Assembly (NCBI RefSeq): GCF_029784155.1
Contig: NC_073691.1
Span: forward strand, 144,758,332 to 144,822,331
Direction of reading: 5' to 3'
From: Uranotaenia lowii
Taxonomy: Eukaryota > Arthropoda > Insecta > Diptera > Culicidae
Length of the DNA: 64,000 nucleotides
A program made the position numbers and the translations under genes. The notes under the pieces are model-generated. The model was not told where the DNA came from, searched no databases, and worked only from the letters and a program-made list of their open reading frames with translations. Below, piece after piece: positions 1 to 11,414 of the stretch (positions are counted from its first letter, which is position 1; each line of letters starts with the position of its first letter).

Positions 1-976
1 TTAATATTCGGTTCAACGATGGACAGGAGTTCGTCGCTTATTTCTTCTTGGTATTTCTCCCAATTGGCCTCTTTAATTTTCCATTTTTTGATAACGGGCA
101 ATTTTGCGCAGTTACCATCCAGCTTGACAAAGATCGGTAAGTGATCGCTATTAAATGGATCCGAGTGGATTGACCATTTTAATCTTTCTAGGATTGATGT
201 AGATGCAAAAGTCACGTCTATTGATGTGTCTTGATTTTCTCTGGAAGGACTGAATCTAGTAATGGAGCCATCATTTAACGGTGTCATTTCGTAGTCAGCT
301 GCCCAATTGAAAATTGTTTCACCCATGAAATTTGAGGTTTTGTCCCATGTTATGTGACGTCCATTAAAGTCTCCGCCAACAAGAAAAGGGGGGTGAAGAT
401 TTTCCATAAGTGATCTTAGTGCTCTATTCGCACTGCTTTGGTATGCTGATTTAAGATGGTTATAAATACAAAGCAGAGTTACTTTTATGGGGGAAAGCAA
501 CCTGACTGCTACCGCTGGAATTTGTGGATCAAGCTCGATGACTTCATGCGGTACATTTTTCAATATACCAAGAACTGCGTGCCCTTTTTTTGAGTTCGGT
601 CGGAATTTAGATTGGTATATGTAATAGTTACCCTCCCAGAAAGAGTTGTAAGTATCGGTTAGTGTCTCTTGTAACATTATACTTATCGGTAATTTGTTCC
701 AGACCAGGTTCGTGAGCTCCGTTTCGTTCCTCCAAAATCCTCGAATATTCCATTGTAGAACTAGTGGCTGACCTCTAGACCTCGCGGGACGAGGTGTCGA
801 AGTTGTGGATGGATTTGTAAAATTTCTACTGGTTCCTTCGCCGGGGTCAAAGTCTGTTGTTCTGTTCGCCCTTCCTGGTGTAAGCGAATTGTAGGAGATG
901 TGTTGTTCCGAATTTTGGGTTGACCTAGGAAAGGGGAGCGAGTTTGAAACTGTTCGGCTTGGATTGTTAAGGGAAC
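1..976 (-). CDS. LINE ORF2, N-terminal AP endonuclease domain (partial)
   Basis: Open on the minus strand from base 976 to the window edge with no stop. The translation carries the hallmarks of an apurinic/apyrimidinic-like endonuclease that nicks target DNA for target-primed reverse transcription: QWNIRGF near the start (conserved Asn), GGDFNGRH (catalytic Asp/Asn) about the middle, and NSDHLPIF (Ser-Asp-His) near the end. The RT domain lies beyond the window. A stop codon at 977-979 bounds the frame and there is no convincing ATG upstream of the domain, so the start is either non-ATG or has been lost. Function assigned from motifs; intactness cannot be judged. Confidence 0.8.
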
Positions 977-1314
977 TTACTTGCAAGTGCCCCGGTTGCC
1001 CCCGTACGGCACACTCTCGACGAACATCTGGCGTCCCAGGATCATGCCAAGCAGCCGACGGGGGGCGAGGGCTTTGGGACAACGTTGCGCCTATCTGGGC
1101 TGTGGGAGAAGGTTCACCGTCGACGGGTATGAGGATTGCGTCCCGGAGGGTTGGCCTATCATCCCACATATTACCCGGGAACCCTACTACACTTTCGGAG
1201 ATCCCGTGCCACAGATGGCCTGGTTCCGTGGATTGATTGTTTATGTTGCTGGTTGTGGTAGTTGGTAAATGTGTGGCGATCATTTGTTCTGTTGTTGCGT
1301 TTACTGTTATCCAT

Positions 1315-2811
1315 TTATTTCCGAAAAAACTGCTCCTTGTCGGTATCCATGCTTTCGTCGTTTTCTTCCAATACTGCTTCTTCATTCTCTTCTTCATCTT
1401 CATCTTCATCATTTTCGTTTTGTTTCGCGTTCTTATTTTTCTTTTTGTTGGCTAGTGGGGATGGTGGTCCTCTTTTTGTTGGCTTATCATCGTGTTTAGT
1501 TTGTTGTTGTGATTTAGTGGCTTGTCTCGTCGCCATTGGGGGAGGAGGCTGTGTATTTGGTTTTTTTGGAACGTTTTTAGGAACTTGAAAACCTAATTTT
1601 GGCTGTTGTTCTTGTACTTGGTGTTTTTTAAGTTGTTGTTGTACTGCTGCATGAAATTGTTCTGGTTGTTGCTGTTGGTTGGAAACAGGAGTTGTCCTTC
1701 CAGATCGATTTACTGGAGAAACAGCTCGGCTGCGATTTTTGTTTGGTGTCATTGTTGGGGAAATGTTATGTTCTCGGAAATAGTTTTTAACTCTTTCCTT
1801 ATATAATGCAAACTCGGCTTCAATTTTTGAATATTGCTCTTTTTCTTTCATTAAGATTTCAACTTTTTCGTTCAGGTTTTTAACGTTGGCTATCAGAGAA
1901 TCAATCAGCTTATCCTTTTTAACACTGTCCGCATCGGTGACCGACGCATAAGTGGGTGTAGCGTTTGGCATGCTAACCCTTTTCCGAGCTTCAGCCCAGG
2001 AAATGGACTCATCCGTTTTTACACGAATGACCGCTTCCTCATGGCGATACAGAGGGCATTTCCTCCCCGCCGCGGAGTGTTCGTTGTTCTCTTCCGGACA
2101 GTGTGGGCATTTGAAATTTTCCTTACATGAATTATCAGTGTTCGAGTGATTTCCGGCACATCGAGTACAGCGCGTTTTTCCTTGACACCGTTTTTTGGTA
2201 TGTCTGTATTCCAGACAATTTCTGCAGATCATTGGGTTTTCGTAGTACGTACGAACCGCAACTTTCATCCACCCAAAATACACTTCTTTAGGAAGACGTG
2301 TACTGCCAAATGTTAAGACCATTAATGGTGTATTAACTGGCTGTTTATCAATGAATTTAGTAATTTTCCTAACGGAAATTACTCCTTGGCTTTTCAGCTG
2401 ATCTAGAATTTCGCTTTCGGAGAGATTTGTTGATTCCGGTTGGTAAACTATTCCCAATGTTTTATTCAATCCCGGATGATCAAATATTTCCACAGTTGTG
2501 TTTGTATCAAGGACTTTAATTTTTTTCAATTCCTCTGCTAGCTTGATGTTGTAAGTACTTAGGGTGTAGCTTGACCCTTTTCCGTCGATCGCCATCTCAA
2601 CCTCTTTTTTAAGCGGTTTTCCCAGCTTGCTTTCGATGATTGATGAGAACCAGAATGGATTGTTTGGTAGAGGGTTGGGGTTTTCTGCTGCACGTTTAAC
2701 CATAAGGAAAATTTTGCGACCATCAAATGTTGATGAACGCATATATGGGGGGATTGGAGACGAATCCACATCAACTGTGGGGCCCCCATCCCCGGGGGAC
2801 GCGCCTGGCAT
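1315..2811 (-). CDS. LINE ORF1, gag-like nucleic-acid-binding protein
   Basis: A 498-residue protein with an ATG at 2811. Residues about 195-255 hold three cysteine/histidine knuckles: CRNCLEYRHTKKRC, CTRCAGNHSNTDNSC, and a third starting CPHC with a longer spacing. These are typical of ORF1 proteins of I/Jockey-group LINEs, which bind the element RNA in a ribonucleoprotein. Downstream are a predicted coiled coil (around residues 300-350, K/E-rich), a Q/P-rich tail and an acidic C-terminus (EDEDEEENEE). The frame is uninterrupted over normal ORF1 length, so this copy may be fairly young. It precedes the endonuclease ORF at 1-976. Confidence 0.85.
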   Translation of the reverse strand: MPGASPGDGGPTVDVDSSPIPPYMRSSTFDGRKIFLMVKRAAENPNPLPNNPFWFSSIIESKLGKPLKKEVEMAIDGKGSSYTLSTYNIKLAEELKKIKVLDTNTTVEIFDHPGLNKTLGIVYQPESTNLSESEILDQLKSQGVISVRKITKFIDKQPVNTPLMVLTFGSTRLPKEVYFGWMKVAVRTYYENPMICRNCLEYRHTKKRCQGKTRCTRCAGNHSNTDNSCKENFKCPHCPEENNEHSAAGRKCPLYRHEEAVIRVKTDESISWAEARKRVSMPNATPTYASVTDADSVKKDKLIDSLIANVKNLNEKVEILMKEKEQYSKIEAEFALYKERVKNYFREHNISPTMTPNKNRSRAVSPVNRSGRTTPVSNQQQQPEQFHAAVQQQLKKHQVQEQQPKLGFQVPKNVPKKPNTQPPPPMATRQATKSQQQTKHDDKPTKRGPPSPLANKKKNKNAKQNENDEDEDEEENEEAVLEENDESMDTDKEQFFRK

Positions 2812-3564
2812 GGCGCTTTAAATTTTCACACTTTTTCTTCTTCCGTTATTTTTCCACCAGGTAAGAAAGATTGAAGGGAAATACCCCTAGTAACCCAATA
2901 TGGGGAGGGACCCTACCCACCCCTCTCTTCCGTTTCTTTTTTCAGGGATCACAAGCAAACTGTCGCTACCAGGCGACCAGGTTCGCTAGAGTGTGTTTGC
3001 TATTCCACCAAACACGAGCACGTGTTTTTTATCGAGCTTTTTCCCTTATTTCTCACTCCCGCCACTGTGCGTGCGAAACGCTCCGCTCTTCTTTTATTTC
3101 TCTCGCTCCCGTTCACTTTGACCCGTAAGCTTTTTATGGCAAGAGCGAGCTTTTGCTTCGCTGCTAACCACTATTATTCACTCTCTCTGTTTCGAACTAC
3201 TCAGCTGTTCCGCTTGGTTGTCTTCGTAAACACTACCGCGCGCCAAAACAATTTCGAATTTTTTAGCCCTTCACTTAGGCTGCCCGATATACGGGACTTC
3301 ACGCACACTATTTCGTGCTCACTGTATAGATATCTGTTGGGGACTATCTATATGTGCTTTACCCAAACACGAGGGGAATTATCGAAACAGTATCACTCCA
3401 ATAAATCTCTCCTGTGCTCACTTCACTGAGTTATACTTTCAAAACACCATAAACCGGATGTTCATGCGTAAGCTTAACGATAATTAATACCCGTTTGTCA
3501 CTTCCGACATGCGATTATAGGAAAAATTCTCCGCCGAACGATTTGATAGAACTGCCTCTTACCA
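2812..3564. other. Probable LINE 5' leader and unassigned flank
   Basis: Upstream (on the minus strand) of ORF1. The first few hundred bases are presumably the LINE's 5' untranslated leader, but no 5' end or target duplication could be fixed. The rest up to the first minisatellite monomer is unassigned; short open frames here show no recognisable protein. Confidence 0.4.
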
Positions 3565-4700
3565 CTGAATTCTGAATCTGAATTCTGAATCTGAATTCTG
3601 AATCTGAATCTGAATCTGAATTCTGAATCTGAATTCTGAATCTGAATTCTGAATCTGAATTCTGAATCTGAATTCTGAATCTGAATTCTGAATCTGAATT
3701 CTGAATCTGAATTCTGAATCTGAATTCTGAATCTGAATTCTGAATCTGAATTCTGAATCTGAATTCTGAATCTGAATTCTGAATCTGAATTCTGAATCTG
3801 AATTCTGAATCTGAATTCTGAATCTGAATTCTGAATCTGAATTCTGAATCTGAATTCTGAATCTGAATTCTGAATCTGAATTCTGAATCTGAATTCTGAT
3901 CTGAATTCTGAATCTGAATTCTGAATCTGAATTCTGAATCTGAATTCTGAATCTGAATTTCTGAATCTGAATTCTGAATCTGAATTCTGAATCTGAATTC
4001 TGAATCTGAATTCTGAATCTGAATTCTGAATCTGAATTCTGAATCTGAATTCTGAATCTGAATTCTGAATCTGAATTCTGAATCTGAATTCTGAATCTGA
4101 ATTCTGAATCTGAATTCTGAATCTGAATTCTGAATCTGAATTCTGAATCTGAATTCTGAATCTGAATTCTGAATCTGAATTCTGAATCTGAATTCTGAAT
4201 CTGAATTCTGAATTGAATCTGAATTCTGAATCTGAATTCTGAATCTGAATTCTGAATCTGAATTCTGAATCTGAATTCTGAATCTGAATTCTGAATCTGG
4301 AATTCTGAATCTGAATTCTGAATCTGAATTCTGAATCTGAATTCTGAATCTGAATTCTGAATCTGAATTCTGAATCTGAATTCTGAATCTGAATTCTGAA
4401 TCTGAATTCTGAATCTGAATTCTGAATCTGAATTCTGAATCTGAATTCTGAATCTGAATTCTGAATCTGAATTCTGAATCTGAATTCTGAATCTGAATTC
4501 TGAATCTGAATTCTGAATCTGAATTCTGAATCTGAATTCTGAATCTTCTGAATCTGAATTCTGATTCTGAATCTGAATTCTGAATTCTGAATCTGAATTC
4601 TGAATCTGAATTCTGAATCTGAATTCTGAATCTGAATTCTGAATCTGAATTCTGAATCTGAATTCTGAATCTGAATTCTGAATTCTGAATCTGAATTCTG
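3565..4700 (+). repeat. 13-bp minisatellite array 1 (GAATTCTGAATCT)n
   Basis: First array, left edge of the macrosatellite. It has more irregular monomers than the inner arrays: extra T at about 3958, a deletion near 4211, an extra G near 4300 and scrambled monomers at 4543-4590. This is consistent with less homogenisation at an array edge. Confidence 0.97.
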
Positions 4701-5032
4701 AATCTAGTTCTTAATCTGAATTCTGAATCTGAATTCTAAATCTGAATTCTGAATCTGAATATGAGTTCTGAATCTGAATTTTGAATCTGAATTCTGAATC
4801 CTGAATTCTGTTTCCTAAACCTGTATTCTGAATTTGAAATCTGAATCTGAATTCTGCATCTGAAATTGAATCTTAATTATGTATGAGTATGTAGAAATGA
4901 AAAAAAAAACATAAATTCATTCTTCAACACGGGTAAAAAAAAACGAAGGTCATAAAATCTTCATATAAATTCCCCCCTCCCCCAACGCAGTTTTCTGTAC
5001 GGCTCTGCATTTTGTTGACACCCGCATGGCTA

Positions 5033-5070
5033 TAGACACTATAATTTCATATATGAAATTATAGTGTCTA
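5033..5070. repeat. 38-bp perfect palindrome, once per macrosatellite unit
   Basis: Starts TAGACACTATAATTTC and reads the same on both strands with no spacer; it could extrude a cruciform or fold as RNA. Intact copies start at 5033, 8324, 14979, 18425, 21882, 25282 and 28311. In unit 3 most of it is deleted (near 11739). Weak symmetry continues outward through GGCATGG-like flanks. Confidence 0.95.
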
Positions 5071-5250
5071 ATAGGCATGGCGGACTCTGAAGGAAACGCC
5101 CATCCGCCATTTGCTGCATTGAAAAGCAAGAAGTGTAAGATATAAACACTGTTGCCGTATTTGCCCCAGCAGACTGAGAAACTGCCCAGACCACGATGCG
5201 TCTTAGTAATGCCTTTTAAGTATTTGAGTTTGAGCTACTCTTTGTCAAGC

Positions 5251-5336
5251 GTGCTGATGGTTTATTGGATAGCGTTTGAGTCTTGGAATCTGAAGGTTTT
5301 TGGTTCGATTCCCGAGTCAATAAATTTTATTTTTTT
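5251..5336 (+). promoter_or_regulatory. tRNA-like Pol III motif T1 (B-box GGTTCGATTCC)
   Basis: Contains an exact match to the tRNA B-box consensus (5302-5312). A weaker A-box-like TGGTTTATTGGA lies 44 bp upstream, and T-runs (T4, T7) follow at about 5325-5336, which could terminate Pol III. The T-arm does not pair well, so it is not a functional tRNA; more likely a tRNA-derived SINE piece or a Pol III promoter. B-box copies in the other units start at 8593, 11982, 15248, 18694, 22151, 25551 and 28580. Confidence 0.5.
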
Positions 5337-5825
5337 ATTTTGATTATCTCTAATTTATAAATGATTGCTGGTGCTGCTGCTTCGAGGCGCCACTAGCAAT
5401 TTTTTTTTATGCCATAATAAGTATAATATGTATTTCGTAAAGAAAACGTTTCAACCTATTTTGTTTTTTTTCCCGTTTTTTGAAAGGGTTGTGTAGAAAA
5501 AAAAATGCATTCTTTTGAGACTAAAATCATTTTAATTGTGCAGCCCAGTTTCGCAAAAACGTTCTTGACATTTTAAAATGGCACATACAAATCCACGGAC
5601 ATCAACAGAACTCGTCGAGCTGAGTCGATAGGTACCTATAAAGGTATGTCTAAGACCCATAATTAATGATCTCTCAAATCGACCGATAACCAAAAACCTT
5701 TCTGTTAGAAAGGCAAAAATTATGCATAGTACGTTTTTTGGCGAAAAGCGAACTGGTATGTAAGGAGTTCATTTTATGTATGGAAAGAATGGTATTTAAA
5801 CAGTTGAATTTCCAAGTCTTATAAC

Positions 5826-5898
5826 ACGCTGAAATGGTGCCGTGGTAGCAACCAGAACTTTCACGATGCTGGTCACGGTTCGAATCTTACTGTTTTTT
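5826..5898 (+). promoter_or_regulatory. tRNA-like Pol III motif T2 (B-box GGTTCGAATCT)
   Basis: B-box at 5877-5887 matches 10 of 11 consensus positions. An A-box-like TGGTGCCGTGGTAG lies 42 bp upstream (5835), and a T7 run follows immediately (5892-5898). This is the spacing and terminator expected of a short Pol III unit, though the cloverleaf stems are poor, so not a true tRNA. Further copies: B-boxes at 9164, 12556, 15821, 19265, 22722 and 26123. Unit 8 is truncated before it. Confidence 0.5.
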
Positions 5899-6494
5899 TA
5901 TGCTTTTTTTATTGAATAAGTAAAACCAACTACAATATTGATGGATAGCCGTGACACGTGGCCTAGCATGATACCTTTTTTAGAGCTCAACCATGCATAA
6001 AAGAAAAATTCTCACAAAAGCAGGGGAAAGTAATATGACTATTAAATGATTAATCTCATTCTGAAAACTAAATCTGAAATCTTATTCTGATTCTAAAGTT
6101 TGAATTTTGAGTTACAGCACTTAGTCTAATATTTGAATATAATTTCCAATTTCAAATTCCAGGTTGATCTTTAATCCGAATTCTTAATCAGAATTCTAAA
6201 TCTGAATTCTCAATCTGAATTCTGAATCTGAACTCAGAATTTGAATTATGAATCTGAATTCTGAATTCAAATTCAGAATTAAGATTTTAGCATTAAGAAT
6301 TTAGAATTCAGAATTCAGAATTCTGGATTCTGAATTCTCAATTCAAAATTTTGAATTTGAATTCTTTATTATAATTCTGAATCTAAATTCTAAACCTGTA
6401 TTCTGTATCTGAATTCTGTATCTGAATCTGGAATCTGGATTCTAAATCTGAATCTGAATTCTAATTCTGGATTCTGAATCTGAATTCTGAATCT

Positions 6495-6671
6495 GATAAA
6501 GATGGATAGAAAAATGAAGAGAAAAGAGCAAAAGAACATTTTTGCAAGGAAAACTTATAAACGCACACCATACTTTACCCCGCAACATCAATCATTATAA
6601 ATTTTCAATTCCGATATTCTTTCTTCAAGAATCTAAATTTTCATCGATATGCTGAAAATAAATTTACAAAA
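6495..6671 (+). mobile_element. Relic of the palindromic element in each core
   Basis: Starts GATAAAGATGGATAG and aligns with the left arm of the 528-bp palindrome at 27377-27904: ACACCATACTTTACCC is shared exactly. It ends with sequence matching that element's right terminus (ATCGATATGCTGAAAATAAA versus ACCGATATGCCGAAAAATAA). The centre is missing. Equivalent relics start near 9783, 13175, 16440, 19884, 23341 and 26742. It marks the junction between degenerate and regular minisatellite in every unit. Confidence 0.75.
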
Positions 6672-6702
6672 ATCTGAATTCTAAATCTTAATTCTGATTG
6701 TG

Positions 6703-7996
6703 AATTCTGAATTTGAATTCTGAATCTGAATTCTGAATCTGAATCTAAATTCTGAATCTGAATTCAGAATCTGAATTCTGAATCTGAATTCTGAATCTGA
6801 ATTCTGAATCTGAATTCTGAATCTGAATTCTGAATCTGAATTTTGAATCTGAATTCTGAATCTGAATTCTGAATCTGAATTCTGAATCTGAATTCTGAAT
6901 CTGAATTCTGAATCTGAATTCTGAATCTGAATTCTGAATCTGAATTCTGAATCTGAATTCTGAATCTGAATTCTGAATCTGAATTCTGAATCTGAATTCT
7001 GAATCTGAATTCTGAATCTGAATTCTGAATCTGAATTCTGAATCTGAATTCTGAATCTGAATTCTGAATCTGAATTCTGAATCTGAATTCTGAATCTGAA
7101 TTCTGAATCTGAATTCTGAATCTGAATTCTGAATCTGAATTCTGAATCTGAATTCTGAATCTGAATTCTGAATCTGAATTCTGAATCTGAATTCTGAATC
7201 TGAATTCTGAATCTGAATTCTGAATCTGAATTCTGAATCTGAATTCTGAATCTGAATTCTGAATCTGAATTCTGAATCTGAATTCTGAATCTGAATTCTG
7301 AATCTGAATTCTGAATCTGAATTCTGAATCTGAATTCTGAATCTGAATTCTGAATCTGAATTCTGAATCTGAATTCTGAATCTGAATTCTGAATCTGAAT
7401 TCTGAATCTGAATTCTGAATCTGAATTCTGAATCTGAATTCTGAATCTGAATTCTGAATCTGAATTCTGAATCTGAATTCTGAATCTGAATTCTGAATCT
7501 GAATTCTGAATCTGAATTCTGAATCTGAATTCTGAATCTGAATTCTGAATCTGAATTCTGAATCTGAATTCTGAATCTGAATTCTGAATCTGAATTCTGA
7601 ATCTGAATTCTGAATCTGAATTCTGAATCTGAATTCTGAATCTGAATTCTGAATCTGAATTCTGAATCTGAATTCTGAATCTGAATTCTGAATCTGAATT
7701 CTGAATCTGAATTCTGAATCTGAATTCTGAATCTGAATTCTGAATCTGAATTCTGAATCTGAATTCTGAATCTGAATTCTGAATCTGAATTCTGAATCTG
7801 AATTCTGAATCTGGATTCTGAATCTGAATTCTGAATCTGAATTCTGAATCTGAATTCTGAATCTGAATTCTGAATCTGAATTCTGAATCTGAATTCTGAA
7901 TCTGAATTCTGAATCTGAATTCTGAATCTGAATTCTGTATCTGAATTCTGAATCTGAATTCTGAATCTGAATTCTGAATTCTGAATCTGAATTCTG
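6703..7996 (+). repeat. 13-bp minisatellite array 2
   Basis: About 99 monomers (1294 bp), highly regular. A GAATTTTGAATCT variant sits near the start (about 6838) and a CTGGATTCTG variant near the end (about 7811). Each monomer contains an EcoRI site. Confidence 0.97.
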
Positions 7997-9990
7997 AATC
8001 TAGTTCTTAATCTGAATTCTGAATCTGAATTCTAAATCTGAATTCTGAATCTGAATATGAGTTCTGAATCTGAATTTTGAATCTGAATTCTGAATCCTGA
8101 ATTCTGTTTCCTAAACCTGTATTCTGAATTTGAAATCTGAATCTGAATTCTGCATCTGAAATTGAATCTTAATTATGTATGAGTATGTAGAAATGAAAAA
8201 AAAACATAAATTCATTCTTCAACACGGGTAAAAAAACGAAGGTCATAAAATCTTCATATAAATTCCCCCACCCCCCGCAGTTTTCTGTACGGCTCTGCAT
8301 TTTGTTGACACCCGGCATGGCTATAGACACTATAATTTCATATATGAAATTATAGTGTCTAATAGGCATGGCGGACTCTGAAGGAAACGCCCATCCGCCA
8401 TTTGCTGCATTGAAAAGCAAGAAGTGTAAGATATAAACACTGTTGCCGTATTTGCCCCAGCAGACTGAGAAACTGCCCAGACCACGATGCGTCTTAGTAA
8501 TGCCTTTTACGTATTTGAGTTTGAGCCACTCTTTGTCAAGCGTGCTGATGGTTTATTGGATAACGTTTGCGTCTTGGGATCTGAAGGTTTTTGGTTCGAT
8601 TCCCGAGTCTATAAATTTTATTTTTTTATTTTGATTATCTCTAATTTATAAATGATTGCTGGTGCTGCTGCTTCGAGGCGCCACTAGCAACTTTTTTTTA
8701 TGCCATAATAAGTATGATATGTATTTCGTAAAGAAAACGGTTTCAACTATTTTGTTTTTTTCCCGTTTTTGAAAGGGTTGTGTAGAAAAAAAATGCATTC
8801 TTTTGAGACTAAAATCATTTTAATTGTGCAGCCCAGTTTCGCAAAAACGTCCTTGACATTTTTAAAATGGCACATACAAATCCACGGACATCAACAGAAC
8901 TCGTCGAGCTGAGTCGATAGGTACCTATAAAGGTATGTCTAAGACCCATAATTAATGATCTCTCAAATCGACCGATAACCAAACCTTTCTGTTAGAAAGG
9001 CAAAAATGATGCATAGTACGTTTTTTGGCGAAAAGCGAACTGGTATGTAAGGAGTTCATTTTATGTATGGAAAGAATGGTATTTAAACAGTTGAATTTCC
9101 AAGTCTTATAACACGCTGAAATGGTGCCGTGGTAGCAACCAGAACTTTCACGATGCTGGTCACGGTTCGAATCTTACTGTTTTTTTATGCTTTTTTTACT
9201 GAATAAGTAAAACCAACTACAATATTGATGGATAGCCGTGACACGTGGCCTAGCATGATACCTTTTTTAGAGCTCAACCATGCATAAAAGAAAAATTCTC
9301 ACAAAAGCAGGGGAAAGTAATATGACTATTAAATGATTAATCTCATTCTGAAAACTAAATCTGAAATCTTATTCTGATTCTAAAGTTTGAATTTTGAGTT
9401 ACAGCACTTAGTCTAATATTTGAATATAATTTCCAATTTCAAATTCCAGGTTGATCTTTAATCCGAATTCTTAATCAGAATTCTAAATCTGAATTCTCAA
9501 TCTGAATTCTGAATCTGAACTCAGAATTTGAATAATGAATCTGAATTCTGAATTCAAATTCAGAATTAAGATTTTAGCATTAAGAATTTAGAATTCAGAA
9601 TTCAGAATTCTGGATTCTGAATTCTGAATTCAAAATTTTGAATTTTGAATTCTTTATTTTAATTCTGAATCTAAATTCTAAACCTGTATTCTGTATCTGA
9701 ATTCTGTATCTGAATCTGGAATCTGGATTCTAAATCTGAATCTGAATTCTAATTCTGGATTCTGAATCTGAATTCTGAATCTGATAAAGATGGATAGCAA
9801 AATGAAGAGAAAAGAGCAAAAGAACATTTTTGCAAGGAAAACTTATAAACGCACACCATACTTTACCCCGCAACATCAATCATTATAAATTTTCAATTCC
9901 GATATTCTTTCTTCAAGAATCTAAATTTTCATCGATATGCTGAAAATAAATTTACAAAAATCTGAATTCTAAATCTTAATTCTGATTGTG
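7997..9990 (+). repeat. Macrosatellite core, unit 2 (subtype B)
   Basis: Subtype-B states throughout: TTTACGTATTTG, GAGTCTATAAA, ACGTCCTTGAC, CCAAACCTTTC, TTACTGAATAAG, TCTGAATTC, GATAGCAAAATG. Palindrome at 8324-8361, T1 B-box at 8593, T2 B-box at 9164, palindromic-element relic from 9783. It shares a rare GAATAATG variant with unit 7 only. Confidence 0.95.
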
Positions 9991-11414
9991 AATTCTGAAT
10001 TTGAATTCTGAATCTGAATTCTGAATCTGAATCTAAATTCTGAATCTGAATTCTGAATCTGAATTCTGAATCTGAATTCTGAATCTGAATTCTGAATCTG
10101 AATTCTGAATCTGAATTCTGAATCTGAATTCTGAATCTGAATTCTGAATCTGAATTCTGAATCTGAATTTTGAATCTGAATTCTGAATCTGAATTCTGAA
10201 TCTGAATTCTGAATCTGAATTCTGAATCTGAATTCTGAATCTGAATTCTGAATCTGAATTCTGAATCTGAATTCTGAATCTGAATTCTGAATCTGAATTC
10301 TGAATCTGAATTCTGAATCTGAATTCTGAATCTGAATTCTGAATCTGAATTCTGAATCTGAATTCTGAATCTGAATTCTGAATCTGAATTCTGAATCTGA
10401 ATTCTGAATCTGAATTCTGAATCTGAATTCTGAATCTGAATTCTGAATCTGAATTCTGAATCTGAATTCTGAATCTGAATTCTGAATCTGAATTCTGAAT
10501 CTGAATTCTGAATCTGAATTCTGAATCTGAATTCTGAATCTGAATTCTGAATCTGAATTCTGAATCTGAATTCTGAATCTGAATTCTGAATCTGAATTCT
10601 GAATCTGAATTCTGAATCTGAATTCTGAATCTGAATTCTGAATCTGAATTCTGAATCTGAATTCTGAATCTGAATTCTGAATCTGAATTCTGAATCTGAA
10701 TTCTGAATCTGAATTCTGAATCTGAATTCTGAATCTGAATTCTGAATCTGAATTCTGAATCTGAATTCTGAATCTGAATTCTGAATCTGAATTCTGAATC
10801 TGAATTCTGAATCTGAATTCTGAATCTGAATTCTGAATCTGAATTCTGAATCTGAATTCTGAATCTGAATTCTGAATCTGAATTCTGAATCTGAATTCTG
10901 AATCTGAATTCTGAATCTGAATTCTGAATCTGAATTCTGAATCTGAATTCTGAATCTGAATTCTGAATCTGAATTCTGAATCTGAATTCTGAATCTGAAT
11001 TCTGAATCTGAATTCTGAATCTGAATTCTGAATCTGAATTCTGAATCTGAATTCTGAATCTGAATTCTGAATCTGAATTCTGAATCTGAATTCTGAATCT
11101 GAATTCTGAATCTGAATTCTGAATCTGAATTCTGAATCTGAATTCTGAATCTGAATTCTGAATCTGAATTCTGAATCTGAATTCTGAATCTGAATTCTGA
11201 ATCTGAATTCTGAATCTGAATTCTGAATCTGAATTCTGAATCTGAATTCTGAATCTGAATTCTGAATCTGAATTCTGAATCTGAATTCTGAATCTGAATT
11301 CTGAATCTGAATTCTGAATCTGAATTCTGAATCTGAATTCTGAATCTGAATTCTGAATCTGAATTCTGAATCTGAATTCTGAATTCTGAATCTGAATTCT
11401 GAATCTGAATTCTG
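9991..11414 (+). repeat. 13-bp minisatellite array 3
   Basis: 1424 bp, 130 bp (ten monomers) longer than array 2, otherwise the same monomer. A TTTTGAATCT variant lies near 10168. Confidence 0.97.

Larger units (their letters stand above)
1..2811 (-). mobile_element. Non-LTR retrotransposon (LINE), 3' part outside window
   Basis: Minus-strand LINE read from about 2811 down to the window edge. ORF1 (gag-like, CCHC knuckles) is followed by an AP-type endonuclease that starts ORF2; the reverse transcriptase would lie left of base 1. The two ORFs are separated by 977-1314, where I see no clear coding frame continuing from either, so ORF2's true start is not resolved (a stop lies at 977-979). The ORF1 knuckle layout and the APE domain fit the I/Jockey/LOA group; the exact clade is uncertain without the RT. 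Confidence 0.8.
4701..6702 (+). repeat. Macrosatellite core, unit 1 (subtype A)
   Basis: Order: degenerate monomers (4701-4870), unique sequence with the 38-bp palindrome (5033-5070), tRNA-like motif T1 (B-box 5302-5312), a CCTTTCT/AGAAAGG hairpin near 5697, tRNA-like motif T2 (B-box 5877-5887), a long stretch of degenerate GAATCT-like sequence (about 6050-6494), and a relic of the palindromic element (6495-6671). Diagnostic subtype-A states: TTTAAGTATTTG, GAGTCAATAAA, ACGTTCTTGAC, TTATTGAATAAG, TCTCAATTC, GATAGAAAAATG. Confidence 0.95.

Noticed and set aside
3565..4700. Heat-shock or STAT-type sites from GAA/TTC spacing
   Set aside because: The spacing (GAATTC and TTCTGAA) does not match the two-base or three-base gaps those sites need.
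5152..5343. Conserved 63-residue plus-strand frame recurring in every macrosatellite unit
   Set aside because: It starts with TTG and covers the tRNA-like T1 region. Its conservation follows from repeat homogenisation, and its low-complexity end is T-rich noncoding sequence.
5826..5898. True tRNA gene
   Set aside because: T-arm and acceptor stems do not pair despite good box motifs.
8169..8420. Conserved ~80-residue minus-strand frame in most units
   Set aside because: It runs through the 38-bp palindrome and is disrupted by it in unit 3. No domain, and identity reflects array copying.
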